A stretch of DNA of 42,724 nt from Natronohydrobacter sp. (GCA_020832555.1 JAFIEM010000017.1:1-42724), one strand, 5' to 3'. Shown: positions 8,158 through 14,766, counted from the first letter of the stretch. The notes: a model not told the origin generated them from the sequence alone. Program-made: numbers and translations.

Positions 8158-8309
8158 TGAAATACCCCCACGAGAAGAAAGCCAACCACGATGATCAGGG
8201 CCAGACAGACCGCGCCGATCAGATCGCCGATCCAGTGATCGTCGAGCGACCGAATGGCCCGCCAGAGCCCGGTCCCGATGCGGGCGGTGATGTGAAGGAC
8301 ATGGGCCAT
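8154..8309 (-). CDS. Small single-pass membrane protein, 51 aa
   Basis: I translated this by hand because it is short. It begins MAHVLHITARIGTGLWRAI, with SLDDHWIGDL in the middle, and ends in one hydrophobic segment (LIGAVCLALIIVVGFLLVGV, residues 30-49) followed by FQ. Its stop overlaps the next ATG as ATGA (8154-8157), the same coupling used throughout this operon, and GGGAGAGATC upstream supplies a ribosome-binding site. The predicted topology is an amphipathic N-terminal part and one C-terminal transmembrane helix. Function is unknown; a host-takeover or superinfection-exclusion role is possible but not shown by the sequence. Confidence 0.65.
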   Translation of the reverse strand: MAHVLHITARIGTGLWRAIRSLDDHWIGDLIGAVCLALIIVVGFLLVGVFQ

Positions 8310-8369
8310 GATCTCTCCCTCTCGTGGCGATGACGGGCCGGGCGAACCTGCCGCCCGGCCGGGGCGCGC

Positions 8370-8645
8370 TCACGCCTTGAGTGCCTTGGACGCCTTGAAG
8401 CCCAGCGTGGTGCTGGCCTTGATCTCGACCGGCTCGCCCGTGCGCGGGTTGCGTCCGGTGCGCGCGGCCCGGCTGCGGGCGCTGAAGGTGCCGAAGCCCT
8501 GTATCTGGACGCTCGCGCCGTCACTCGTGGCGCGGATAATCTCGGCCAGTGCCGCGTCAATCACTGCGGCAGCCGTGACCGTACGACAGTCCGCGACATC
8601 AGCGGCGCGTTGGATCAGTTCGGATTTGGAAAGGCGTTTGCTCAT
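8370..8645 (-). CDS. HU/IHF-family DNA-binding protein, phage-encoded
   Basis: This 91-residue protein has the complete HU fold: N-terminal helices (MSKRLSKSELIQRAADVAD), the strand SVQIQGFGTFSARSRAARTG, the signature RNPRTGEPVEIKAS and the C-terminal helix GFKASKALK. HU bends DNA. In Mu, host HU is needed to assemble the transpososome, so a phage copy in the transposition operon is likely to serve the same purpose. ATG 8645 overlaps the previous stop as ATGA. It differs from a chromosomal hupB by its operon context. The call is firm at family level; whether it behaves as HU or IHF cannot be told. Confidence 0.93.
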   Translation of the reverse strand: MSKRLSKSELIQRAADVADCRTVTAAAVIDAALAEIIRATSDGASVQIQGFGTFSARSRAARTGRNPRTGEPVEIKASTTLGFKASKALKA

Positions 8646-8884
8646 GGCTGGTGGTCCTTTTGGGTTGAGGGGCGATCTTCGGAAACGACATCGACCCGCC
8701 CCTGTTGGCCGATGGTCTGTGGCGGAGACCGCTGGTGAGAAGAATGCAGCGATCGGTGAAGCATCATCTCGATGTTCCGCAGACGTGTTTCGATTTCCAG
8801 GAGGCGCAGCGGCATCGGACATTGCGCGCATCCCTGCTGGGACTCGGAGGGAACTGAACTGCACGTTCTTCGGGTTTCCCGCAT
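8642..8884 (-). CDS. Prophage hypothetical protein, about 80 aa
   Basis: The start is either ATG 8884 (TGATG overlap with the preceding stop) or the adjacent GTG 8887 (GTGA overlap). The stop overlaps the HU start as ATGA. The protein is polar, with a helical centre (LRLLEIETRLRNIEMMLHRSL, about residues 27-47) that could be a short coiled coil, and two Cys (GCAQC) near residue 20. It is not similar to any family I know. The coupling on both sides is the main evidence that it is translated. Confidence 0.5.
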   Translation of the reverse strand: MRETRRTCSSVPSESQQGCAQCPMPLRLLEIETRLRNIEMMLHRSLHSSHQRSPPQTIGQQGRVDVVSEDRPSTQKDHQP

Positions 8885-9306
8885 CACGCGACCTCCCGAT
8901 GCATCTCGCGCAGGCGCGCGTTTTCATCGCGGGCAGCGGGTGCCATACGCGCGGCCAGTTGGGTTTGGAGGAAATCGACCAGTGTGACCTTCGGGCGGGT
9001 GCCGAGCAGGCGCGGCGGCAGACCATGGCGGCGCGCGGTTGCGCGGATGGCTGAATAGGTGACGCCGAAATGAACCGCCATCGCCGGGCCATGAACGCCC
9101 GCCTTCCACATGGCGGTGAAGAGCGCGATATCGGCGATCTCGTACTTGCGCCCTAGCTTGCGCGGCGGCAGGCCAAGGGCCTTCGCCCGCAGCCAGAGGC
9201 TCGAGCGTGAAAGCCCCGCCTGCGCGGCGGCCTCGACCGTGCTCAGACGCTCGTCCAGCCACAGACGCCGGATCCGCGCGGCAGGGATGCGTGTTCCAGC
9301 GGGCAT
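8884..9306 (-). CDS. Helix-turn-helix protein, first gene of the early operon
   Basis: This 140-residue protein has two HTH-like units: RLSTVEAAAQAGLSRSSLWLRA (about 25-46) and AMAVHFGVTYSAIRATARRHGL (about 75-96). Each is followed by a short basic LPPRKLG or LPPRLLG, so the protein looks like an internal duplication. I chose ATG 9306 because GGAGGGAACTGTG lies directly upstream; an ATG at 9321 has no such site. It opens the leftward early operon opposite the zinc-ribbon gene, the place of ner in Mu, so I infer an early regulator. The target is unknown, but the GGTACCGG inverted repeat at 9356-9390 is a candidate. Confidence 0.7.
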   Translation of the reverse strand: MPAGTRIPAARIRRLWLDERLSTVEAAAQAGLSRSSLWLRAKALGLPPRKLGRKYEIADIALFTAMWKAGVHGPAMAVHFGVTYSAIRATARRHGLPPRLLGTRPKVTLVDFLQTQLAARMAPAARDENARLREMHREVA

Positions 9307-9355
9307 CACAGTTCCCTCCATGCTTCTGAATTCCCAGATTGGCTGCTATGCTGGC

Positions 9356-9390
9356 GGTACCGGAGAGCGCTCGCCTCGCCCCCCGGTACC
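9356..9390. promoter_or_regulatory. Inverted repeat in the early-operon divergent promoter region
   Basis: The 8-base arms GGTACCGG (9356-9363) and CCGGTACC (9383-9390) are exact inverted repeats 19 bases apart. They sit in the 123-base gap between the leftward early operon (start 9306) and the rightward zinc-ribbon gene (start 9430). A two-site operator for a dimeric regulator is the simplest reading. No clear -35/-10 pair could be assigned with confidence. Confidence 0.4.
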
Positions 9391-9429
9391 TTCATCCCCT
9401 TCCGAAAGGCCCGAAAGGAGACGATCTGC

Positions 9430-9945
9430 ATGGTGAAGTCAGTCATCGAAACGGCCCTCGATCTGGGCACCAAGGCAGGTGGAACACTCGGTGCTACCGC
9501 GACCGGATTGCGCGCCGTGCTCGACCTGGCGAAGAGGCCCGATGCCGACCTCACCGAGATCAAAACCAGACTGGTCGATCTCATCGACCAGCTGATCCAG
9601 GCCAAGGAGGCGCAGATGATGACCCAGAACGCGCTGCTGGAACTTCAGCAGGAGCAGGCGCGCGATCAGCGCTTTGCCGATGAGGCCGCGCGCTATACGC
9701 TTTCGGAAACCGACATGGGCGGGCTGGTTTATGCGCTCAAGCCGGACCACAAGAATGGTGAGCCCAGACACTGCCTTTGCGCAAACTGCTTCGAGCAGAG
9801 GCAGAAATCGATCCTGCAGCGGGTGGCGCATAACACGCTGGGCTGCCCGCGCTGCAAGGCGCAGGTCTATATGGATTTCAAGGAGTCCGGTCCGCGATCC
9901 GGCGGCTTGCACACCAGATGGGATGTCCTCGATCCCTATCGGTAA
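9430..9945 (+). CDS. Coiled-coil and zinc-ribbon prophage protein, 171 aa
   Basis: The N-terminal half (about residues 1-85) is helical and likely coiled-coil (DLTEIKTRLVDLIDQLIQAK, LLELQQEQARDQRFADEAAR). The C-terminal half contains two Cys pairs, CLCANC (about 113-118) and GCPRC (about 137-141), with beta-strand-like sequence around them, which fits a zinc ribbon. The start is supported by AAAGGAG nine bases upstream of ATG 9430. It is transcribed away from the early operon and converges on the small regulators at 9966. The family is not one I can name; similar zinc-ribbon proteins accompany phage control regions. Confidence 0.65.
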   Translation: MVKSVIETALDLGTKAGGTLGATATGLRAVLDLAKRPDADLTEIKTRLVDLIDQLIQAKEAQMMTQNALLELQQEQARDQRFADEAARYTLSETDMGGLVYALKPDHKNGEPRHCLCANCFEQRQKSILQRVAHNTLGCPRCKAQVYMDFKESGPRSGGLHTRWDVLDPYR

Positions 9946-9965
9946 AGCTGTTTGGCGTCTGGGCA

Positions 9966-10475
9966 TCACAGCTCCGCCCTGCTCAGTGGCGGCGGGCGCG
10001 GGATGTCGGACGGCCAAGGGGTGGCTTCAGGCCAGATTGCTGAAAATTCTGAAAGGAAGCGCCAGTATACCCTGTCGCTGACCTCTATCGGGGGTCGCTT
10101 TGCGAATGGCCTCCAGTCACGCTGTAGCGAAACAGCTATGTCGTATAGCTTCGACGTCGGGGGGGTATCGCGTCTGCCAGGTTTCAACCTGGACATCCCG
10201 GCAGCCTGAACAAAGTCCTCCATACCGGTGGCAGCGACAAGAAGGTTGCCCAGCCTGATGACCTCTTCAGTCTCGGTAGACACACGGTACGTCAAACTGA
10301 CAATGCGTGGATCTGATCGCGGTGAGTCTACGGTATCCAGCGCGCGCATAGTGGTGCCGCGAACCGAACGAAAGACCGGAATCGGTCCTTTATAAGCGGC
10401 AGTATTCGATTCCAGCTCCGGAGCGAGGATCAGCGCCAGTTGACGGCGCAGGGGAGCAAGAGCAGACAGCATCAT
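9966..10475 (-). CDS. Small regulator-like protein, 169 aa, with WPSDIPRPP tail
   Basis: The protein overlaps its upstream partner by ATGA (10472-10475), where two consecutive ATGs occur. The N-terminal half has no recognisable motif. The C-terminal part, VSDRVYWRFLSEFSAIWPE then WPSDIPRPP, resembles the C-terminal third of the adjacent 83-residue gene (RTATADRVLTWFSDNWP then WPSDIPRPP). I infer a related, perhaps DNA-binding, Cro-like module fused to an extra N-terminal domain. It is part of the operon facing the repressor and so probably belongs to the lysis/lysogeny control set. Confidence 0.55.
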   Translation of the reverse strand: MMLSALAPLRRQLALILAPELESNTAAYKGPIPVFRSVRGTTMRALDTVDSPRSDPRIVSLTYRVSTETEEVIRLGNLLVAATGMEDFVQAAGMSRLKPGRRDTPPTSKLYDIAVSLQRDWRPFAKRPPIEVSDRVYWRFLSEFSAIWPEATPWPSDIPRPPPLSRAEL

Positions 10476-10723
10476 GCAGCCTCCTTCTTGGATTTGGGGG
10501 GGCGGGGGATGTCGGACGGCCACTCAAGCTCTTGGTCCGGCCAATTGTCCGAAAACCAGGTCAAAACACGGTCAGCAGTGGCTGTGCGACAGTCGCTTCC
10601 GTCAATGAGCCTCTTGAAGAAATCGCCTTTCCGAAGCGCGCGCATCGAGATCGCGAAGTGCGTCACATTCCTATGTGACGCGAGGGTTTGTGAAAGGGTG
10701 ATGAGTGCAGTTCGCTGATCCAT
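10472..10723 (-). CDS. Cro/XRE-like small regulator, 83 aa
   Basis: This protein is divergent from the S24 repressor, separated by an 87-base operator region, which is the position of a cro-type gene. The middle and C-terminal parts (FFKRLIDGSDCRTATADRVL, then TWFSDNWPDQELEW) look like the end of an XRE-type HTH with a recognition helix, a pattern familiar from small alphaproteobacterial regulators. ATG 10723 is preferred over a GTG at 10732, which lies at the edge of the operator. The last residues WPSDIPRPPKSKKEAA share the WPSDIPRPP motif with the next gene. Role as a Cro-like repressor is inference. Confidence 0.6.
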   Translation of the reverse strand: MDQRTALITLSQTLASHRNVTHFAISMRALRKGDFFKRLIDGSDCRTATADRVLTWFSDNWPDQELEWPSDIPRPPKSKKEAA

Positions 10724-10732
10724 AGGACGCAC

Positions 10733-10798
10733 TAGCCACTAGTAGCCCGACAAGTCAAGCCTGTAGTGGCTACCTATTTACGATCTAGCCACTACAGG
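10733..10798. promoter_or_regulatory. Lysogeny-switch operator, three TAGCCACTA sites
   Basis: CCTGTAGTGGCTA (10760-10772) and TAGCCACTACAGG (10786-10798) form a perfect 13-base inverted repeat with a 13-base spacer. A third half-site TAGCCACTAG lies at 10733-10742. All three are inside the 87-base gap between the Cro-like gene (start 10723) and the S24 repressor (start 10811). The layout, with three related sites shared by two divergent regulators, is that of a lambda-type right operator. Confidence 0.7.
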
Positions 10799-10810
10799 CT
10801 ATGCAAAGTG

Positions 10811-11503
10811 ATGGACCCGATTCTTGATGCGATAGACCAAGCGCTGAAGCGCAAAGAGCTGTCAGACGCCGCAGCGTCGAGGATGGCTGTTGGGCACTCG
10901 TCGCTGATCAAGAATCTGCGGCAACCGCGAGATGGCGAAAAACGCTATAACCTTCCTGCACTTATTAAGTTGGCTGATGTATTGGGGCTGGAGTTCTACT
11001 ACGGCCCTCCGCGAGACACCGCCACGGTCGAGCCAGTCATCCTTGATGCTGAAGAATACGCCAAAGTGCCCCTCCACGAGGTTGAACTGGCTGCCGGTGC
11101 TGGCGCTGTGTCGGGCGATGAAGAGATATCGGGCGAACTGGTCTTTAAGCGTAGCTGGCTGCGCCGTGTGGGTGTGTCACCGGCCAATGCCAGACTTGCC
11201 CGTGTGCGCGGAGAGAGCATGGAACCCACACTCAAAGACGGTGATGTGGTACTGATCGACATAGGCCGGAAAACAGTTCCGGCACGGCCCAGAGATCCCG
11301 AAAAGCCCCTGCATGCCGATCTCTATGCCCTGCGCGAAGGTGACCAGTTGCGTATCAAGCGCGTCGAGCATTCTAAGCTTGGGCGGTTGATCCTACATTC
11401 AGACAACTCGATGATGTTTCCAGCCGAGGTGCGAGAAGGCCATGATGCGCGTGAATTGGATGTAATCGGTAAGGTGGTCTGGTCGGGGCATAGGTGGGGA
11501 TGA
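10811..11503 (+). CDS. LexA/CI-like repressor with XRE HTH and S24 peptidase domain
   Basis: This 230-residue protein is the probable prophage repressor. The N-terminal part (about 1-60) is an XRE HTH (ALKRKELSDAAASRMAVGHS, then LIKLADVLGLEF). The C-terminal S24 domain has the nucleophile Ser136 in RVRGESMEPTLKDGDVVLID and the general base Lys183 in GDQLRIKRVE, the pair used for RecA-stimulated self-cleavage. This suggests SOS-induced loss of repression, unlike Mu c, which has no S24 domain. ATG 11811-type upstream extension is not needed: I chose ATG 10811 over the in-frame GTG 10766, because the GTG lies inside the operator repeat. Confidence 0.9.
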   Translation: MDPILDAIDQALKRKELSDAAASRMAVGHSSLIKNLRQPRDGEKRYNLPALIKLADVLGLEFYYGPPRDTATVEPVILDAEEYAKVPLHEVELAAGAGAVSGDEEISGELVFKRSWLRRVGVSPANARLARVRGESMEPTLKDGDVVLIDIGRKTVPARPRDPEKPLHADLYALREGDQLRIKRVEHSKLGRLILHSDNSMMFPAEVREGHDARELDVIGKVVWSGHRWG

Positions 11504-11507
11504 AGTG

Positions 11508-11984
11508 ATGCGCTTGCATGGCCTGTTCTTTCTTGTGTTCGCGTCGCTGGCCTTGGGGGCAGCGGGCGCAGTTGCTTCAGAATGGCGGGTGACTGAAAAC
11601 ACAGACCGCTTCACTGACGAAGTGACACACTCTGTTCATATCCAAGATCAAGGCTATGCAGGCTTGCTGGACTTCAGTTGCGAGGAAGGCGGCGATGTCA
11701 GGGCGATTTTTCTTTGGTTTTCCGCGAGTGGCCTTCATGGCCCAGAGGTGCAGGTCGAATGGAGGCTTGGAAGCCGTCCGAGAGGGGTCTTGAGCGGGCG
11801 TCCTGCTCCAACTGGGGATGCGGTGTGGAGTGCGGAAAGTGTGACAACGCTCATCGACGATCTGCTCGACGGCGAGCAGGAGTCTACCGCGCTGATCGTC
11901 CGATCGCGCGGCAACCTGCTGGAATTCGACATCATGGGCTTCGGCGCGGCCTATGAGGATCTGATGTCCCGCTGCCGCCTATAA
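11508..11984 (+). CDS. Secreted hypothetical protein, 158 aa
   Basis: The N-terminus MRLHGLFFLVFASLALG then AAGAVASEW is a clear Sec signal peptide with likely cleavage after VAS. The mature part has two Cys (DFSCEEGG and the final SRCRL) that may form a disulfide, and a beta-rich pattern. It begins a few bases after the repressor stop, so it may be co-transcribed in the lysogen. That context, plus export, suggests a lysogenic-conversion (moron) protein, but no family is recognised. An adjacent GTG at 11505 is an alternative start. Confidence 0.65.
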   Translation: MRLHGLFFLVFASLALGAAGAVASEWRVTENTDRFTDEVTHSVHIQDQGYAGLLDFSCEEGGDVRAIFLWFSASGLHGPEVQVEWRLGSRPRGVLSGRPAPTGDAVWSAESVTTLIDDLLDGEQESTALIVRSRGNLLEFDIMGFGAAYEDLMSRCRL

Positions 11985-11994
11985 AGGAGTTCCG

Positions 11995-12141
11995 ATGACC
12001 GAGAAAAAGCCTGACACTTCACGCCTTGCGCTGAACTCGCAGCAGCCGATAGGCCGCATTGCAGCACCGGGCGCATCGCAGCAGCCGACCGGGGCTTTGC
12101 CGACGGGCAACCCCAAACCGCCGCCGAAACCCAAGAAATAA
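11995..12141 (+). CDS. Pro/Gln-rich small protein, 48 aa
   Basis: Translated by hand; it is too short for most gene finders. AAAGGAG lies 6 bases before ATG 11995, a strong ribosome-binding site, and the gene follows the secreted protein by 10 bases. The protein starts MTEKKPDTSRLALNSQQP and ends with GNPKPPPKPKK. It has no signal peptide or hydrophobic segment and is probably disordered and basic. The function is unknown. It converges on the membrane protein gene whose stop is at 12142. Confidence 0.55.
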   Translation: MTEKKPDTSRLALNSQQPIGRIAAPGASQQPTGALPTGNPKPPPKPKK

Positions 12142-12762
12142 TCAGGCGATGCGTCGGATTTCGACCTCGCTGATCTGATCGGCGCGGATAAATGTCATCG
12201 CCTGCCCCCATTCGTCATCGACGGGCTCCATCTCGACCCAGCCTTCGTCCTCATCAGTCATCACATGGGTGACGTAAAGTGCGACCGATCCATCCTCGCC
12301 CAGCAGACAGGGCCCGAGAGGGCTGGCGTTGAAGCGGCCGACCTGATCGCACATGAGGCACTTGCCAGACTTCAGGCGCACGACAAGCTGGCTGACCGGG
12401 GACAAGGGCCGCGCGAGCATACTCTCCCAGACAGACGTGAAGCCGTCGTGATCGGTTATTCCGATACGCCGCAGTGCGCGGAACATCCATTCCTGCAGCC
12501 ACCGCCGCCACAGAAGAGCCACGCCCAGGACCACGAGTGCGGCCAGTGGGTAGACTGCCCATACATCAAGATCAGTTGTGGCAAGAGCCAGCGTTGCGGC
12601 CCTCGCAAGCATCGCAAAGACAGCCGAGAGGAACACCGTCTCGACCGCATTCTTGCCCGCTCCTCGGCCGATATAGGCTGCTCGATAGCCCATATACCCG
12701 ACAGCCAGAACGAACAGCGTGTCGAATGGCAAGTTCAGCAGGTTCTCAATATCACCGATCAT
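12142..12762 (-). CDS. Membrane protein with cytoplasmic C-terminal domain, 206 aa
   Basis: Two or three membrane segments occupy the N-terminal half (TLFVLAVGYMGYRAAYIG, VETVFLSAVFAMLARAATLA, VYPLAALVVLGVALLW). The rest is a soluble domain of about 100 residues with CLMCDQVG and an acidic stretch DEDEGWVEMEPVDDEW. AAGGAG before ATG 12762 supports the start. I do not recognise the family with certainty. It lies at the outer edge of the prophage control region on the minus strand, convergent to the small Pro-rich gene, and may be prophage cargo. Confidence 0.65.
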   Translation of the reverse strand: MIGDIENLLNLPFDTLFVLAVGYMGYRAAYIGRGAGKNAVETVFLSAVFAMLARAATLALATTDLDVWAVYPLAALVVLGVALLWRRWLQEWMFRALRRIGITDHDGFTSVWESMLARPLSPVSQLVVRLKSGKCLMCDQVGRFNASPLGPCLLGEDGSVALYVTHVMTDEDEGWVEMEPVDDEWGQAMTFIRADQISEVEIRRIA

Positions 12763-13048
12763 GGTCGCTCCTTGCTATGGATGTAACCCAGCTACATGCT
12801 TTGTCCTATGCAAAAAGCCCGCAAGCCCACTTCGTCGAAAACGGTCGCGCCAGAATTCTTGCGGGTTAAATCCCCCTTCAATCCCTGAAAAACTGCAGCT
12901 GATCTCCGCCAGCGGAGGTCCGGACGGTTGCAGCCGTCCGAACCACGGGGAGCCAGTGACGATCCCCCGCCAGCGCGCCAGAACTTGTCGCTGTCCGCTT
13001 CCGCGATCACGGGACGGTCAGCATGGAACGATTCGGGAACATTTGTCC
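12763..13048. other. Non-coding region with several short hairpins
   Basis: No gene was found here. CGGACGG/CCGTCCG forms a 7-base stem at 12921-12940, and CTCCG/CGGAG a shorter one at 12905-12917. CCCGCAAG near 12818 pairs with CTTGCGGG near 12863 over a long loop. The region separates the leftward membrane protein gene from the rightward D12 methylase and must hold the promoters of both. A prophage end could also lie here, but I could not identify it. Confidence 0.35.
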
Positions 13049-13876
13049 ATGACCGATCTGCCGCTGACGCCCGTGAAACCCGTTGCCCCGCCTGCGCCCT
13101 GGCTGGGTGGCAAGCGCAACCTTGCGGGGCGCCTGACCGCGCTCCTCGATACGATGCCGTGCCGGACCTATGCCGAGCCATTCGTGGGTATGGGCGGGAT
13201 TTTCTTCCGCCGCCGGATGCGGCCGAGGGCCGAGGTGATCAATGATTACGGCCGCGACGTGGCAAACCTGTTCCGGATCCTGCAGCGCCACTATCCGCAG
13301 TTTCTGGACACGCTGAAATTCCAGCTGACCACGCGGGTGGAGTTCGAAAGGCTGGGGGAAACCGATCCGGCCACGCTGACTGACCTGGAACGTGCCGCAC
13401 GGTTTCTCTATCTGCAGCGCACGGCCTTTGGCGGCAAGGTTTCGGGCCGCAACTTCGGGGTCTCGATCGACCGGCCTGGGCGGTTCAATCTGACCACGGT
13501 TGAGCCCATGCTGGAGGAGGTGCATTCGCGTTTGTCCGGTGTGGTGATCGAATGCCTGGATTTCGAGGCCTTCATTCGCCGCTACGACAGCCCCGGCACG
13601 CTGTTCTACCTGGACCCACCCTACTGGGGCAGCGAGGGCGACTATGGCAAGGCGCTGTTCCAGCGTGCGGATTTCGAGCGCCTGGCAGGCGTGTTGGCGG
13701 GCGTGAAGGGCCGGTTCGTCATGTCGATCAATGACGTGCCGGAGGTGCGCGAGGTCTTCAACGGATTCGATCTGACCGAGGTGGAGACCAGCTACACCGT
13801 GGGCAGCAAGGTCGGGAGCCGGGGGAAGCGGGCGGAGCTGGTGGTGATGAATCAGAAGAAAACCCTTAACGAATAA
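13049..13876 (+). CDS. D12-class N6-adenine DNA methyltransferase (Dam-like)
   Basis: This 275-residue enzyme should transfer methyl from SAM to adenine N6. Motif X/I elements are APWLGGKRNLAGRL (about 16-29) and YAEPFVGMGGIFFRR (41-55). The catalytic DPPY is at 189-192 in LFYLDPPYWGSEGDYG. RTAFGGKVSGRNFGV (about 124-138) matches the usual D12 centre. The ATG at 13049 is chosen because the frame upstream is non-conserved and crosses the hairpin-rich region. No restriction endonuclease is adjacent, so an orphan, phage-type protective or regulatory methylase is likely. The stop codon lies inside a perfect terminator hairpin. Confidence 0.9.
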   Translation: MTDLPLTPVKPVAPPAPWLGGKRNLAGRLTALLDTMPCRTYAEPFVGMGGIFFRRRMRPRAEVINDYGRDVANLFRILQRHYPQFLDTLKFQLTTRVEFERLGETDPATLTDLERAARFLYLQRTAFGGKVSGRNFGVSIDRPGRFNLTTVEPMLEEVHSRLSGVVIECLDFEAFIRRYDSPGTLFYLDPPYWGSEGDYGKALFQRADFERLAGVLAGVKGRFVMSINDVPEVREVFNGFDLTEVETSYTVGSKVGSRGKRAELVVMNQKKTLNE

Positions 13877-13883
13877 GGGTTTT
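13859..13883. terminator. Bidirectional rho-independent terminator overlapping the methylase stop
   Basis: AAAACCCTTA (13859-13868) and TAAGGGTTTT (13874-13883) form a perfect 10-base stem with the loop ACGAA. Each strand ends in a T run, so it can act in both directions. The TAA of the methylase (13874-13876) is part of the stem. It separates the methylase from the DUF5131 gene. Confidence 0.75.
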
Positions 13884-13932
13884 CACAAATCTCAAATGCT
13901 GTATTGTCAGCGGAAATTGCGCGAGACCTTTT

Positions 13933-14766
13933 ATGGGCGAAAACACAAAGATCGAATGGGCCACCCACACCTTCAACCCATGGTGGGGCTGCACCAAGGT
14001 CTCTGAGGCATGCAAGAACTGCTACGCTGAGTCTTGGGCAAAACGTGTAGGTCAGCCCGTCTGGGGGCCTAAATCGGACCGGCGCCTGTTCGGGGAGGCC
14101 CATTGGCAGCAGCCCCTGCGCTGGGATCGGAAAGCGGAAAGCGATGGTTCCAGGCCGCGTGTGTTTTGCGCATCCATGGCAGATGTCTTTGAAGACCGCG
14201 ACGAGCTCTCTGAATGGCGCGGGAAGCTCTGGGGGGTCATTGAGGCCACGCCGAACCTCGATTGGCTTCTCCTCACCAAGCGCCCGCAGAACGTCAAGCG
14301 GCTGGCTGGTTGGAGCCAGAACTGGCCTGAGAACGTCTGGCTGGGGACGACGGTTGAACTGCAAGCGCGCGCGGACGAGCTACTGCCGCACTTGGCGTCT
14401 GTCCCGGCACGGGTGCGATTCATCTCCGCCGAGCCTCTTCTAGGCTCGCTCGAAATCGAGCCGTGGCTTGGCTCAAGCATAAACTGGGTTATAACCGGGG
14501 GCGAGAGCGGTCCGAAGGCTCGGCCTGCATCGCCGAACTGGTTCAGATCGCTGCATCTTCAGTGCATGAAAAACGACGTGGCCTTCCACTTCAAGCAATG
14601 GGGGGACTGGGCTCCAGGGGAGGGGATCAATCTGCCGAAGGCAAAGAGTGCGAAGACCGCGCTGGCCGCCGACGGCACCGAGATGGTGAAGGTCGGCAAG
14701 AAGGTCGCGGGTAGAGAGCTGGACGGGGCAGAGTGGGACGGTCTTCCTTTGCGAAAGGCCATTTGA
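13933..14766 (+). CDS. DUF5131 (phage Gp37/Gp68) three-Cys-motif protein
   Basis: This 277-residue protein matches PF07505 (Gp37Gp68/DUF5131). The signature is EWATHTFNPWWGC with Cys20, Cys27 and Cys30 (GCTKVSEACKNCYAE), a CX6CX2C pattern that resembles an iron-sulfur or radical-SAM-like site. Other family blocks are VFCASMADVFED, WLLLTKRP, NVWLGTTVE, RFISAEPLLG, WVITGGESGPKARP and FHFKQWGDWAP. Biochemistry of the family is not established as far as I know. The next gene encodes TcmP, its regular partner, so the two form a mobile two-gene unit. A promoter probably lies in the 56-base gap after the terminator. Confidence 0.9.
   Translation: MGENTKIEWATHTFNPWWGCTKVSEACKNCYAESWAKRVGQPVWGPKSDRRLFGEAHWQQPLRWDRKAESDGSRPRVFCASMADVFEDRDELSEWRGKLWGVIEATPNLDWLLLTKRPQNVKRLAGWSQNWPENVWLGTTVELQARADELLPHLASVPARVRFISAEPLLGSLEIEPWLGSSINWVITGGESGPKARPASPNWFRSLHLQCMKNDVAFHFKQWGDWAPGEGINLPKAKSAKTALAADGTEMVKVGKKVAGRELDGAEWDGLPLRKAI

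Noticed and set aside
10766-10810. GTG start for the S24 repressor
   Set aside because: The GTG lies within the operator inverted repeat, and the HTH domain fits a start at 10811.
12719-13048. N-terminal extension of the D12 methylase
   Set aside because: The extra 110 residues are low-quality sequence across a hairpin-rich gap and are not part of the methylase domain.
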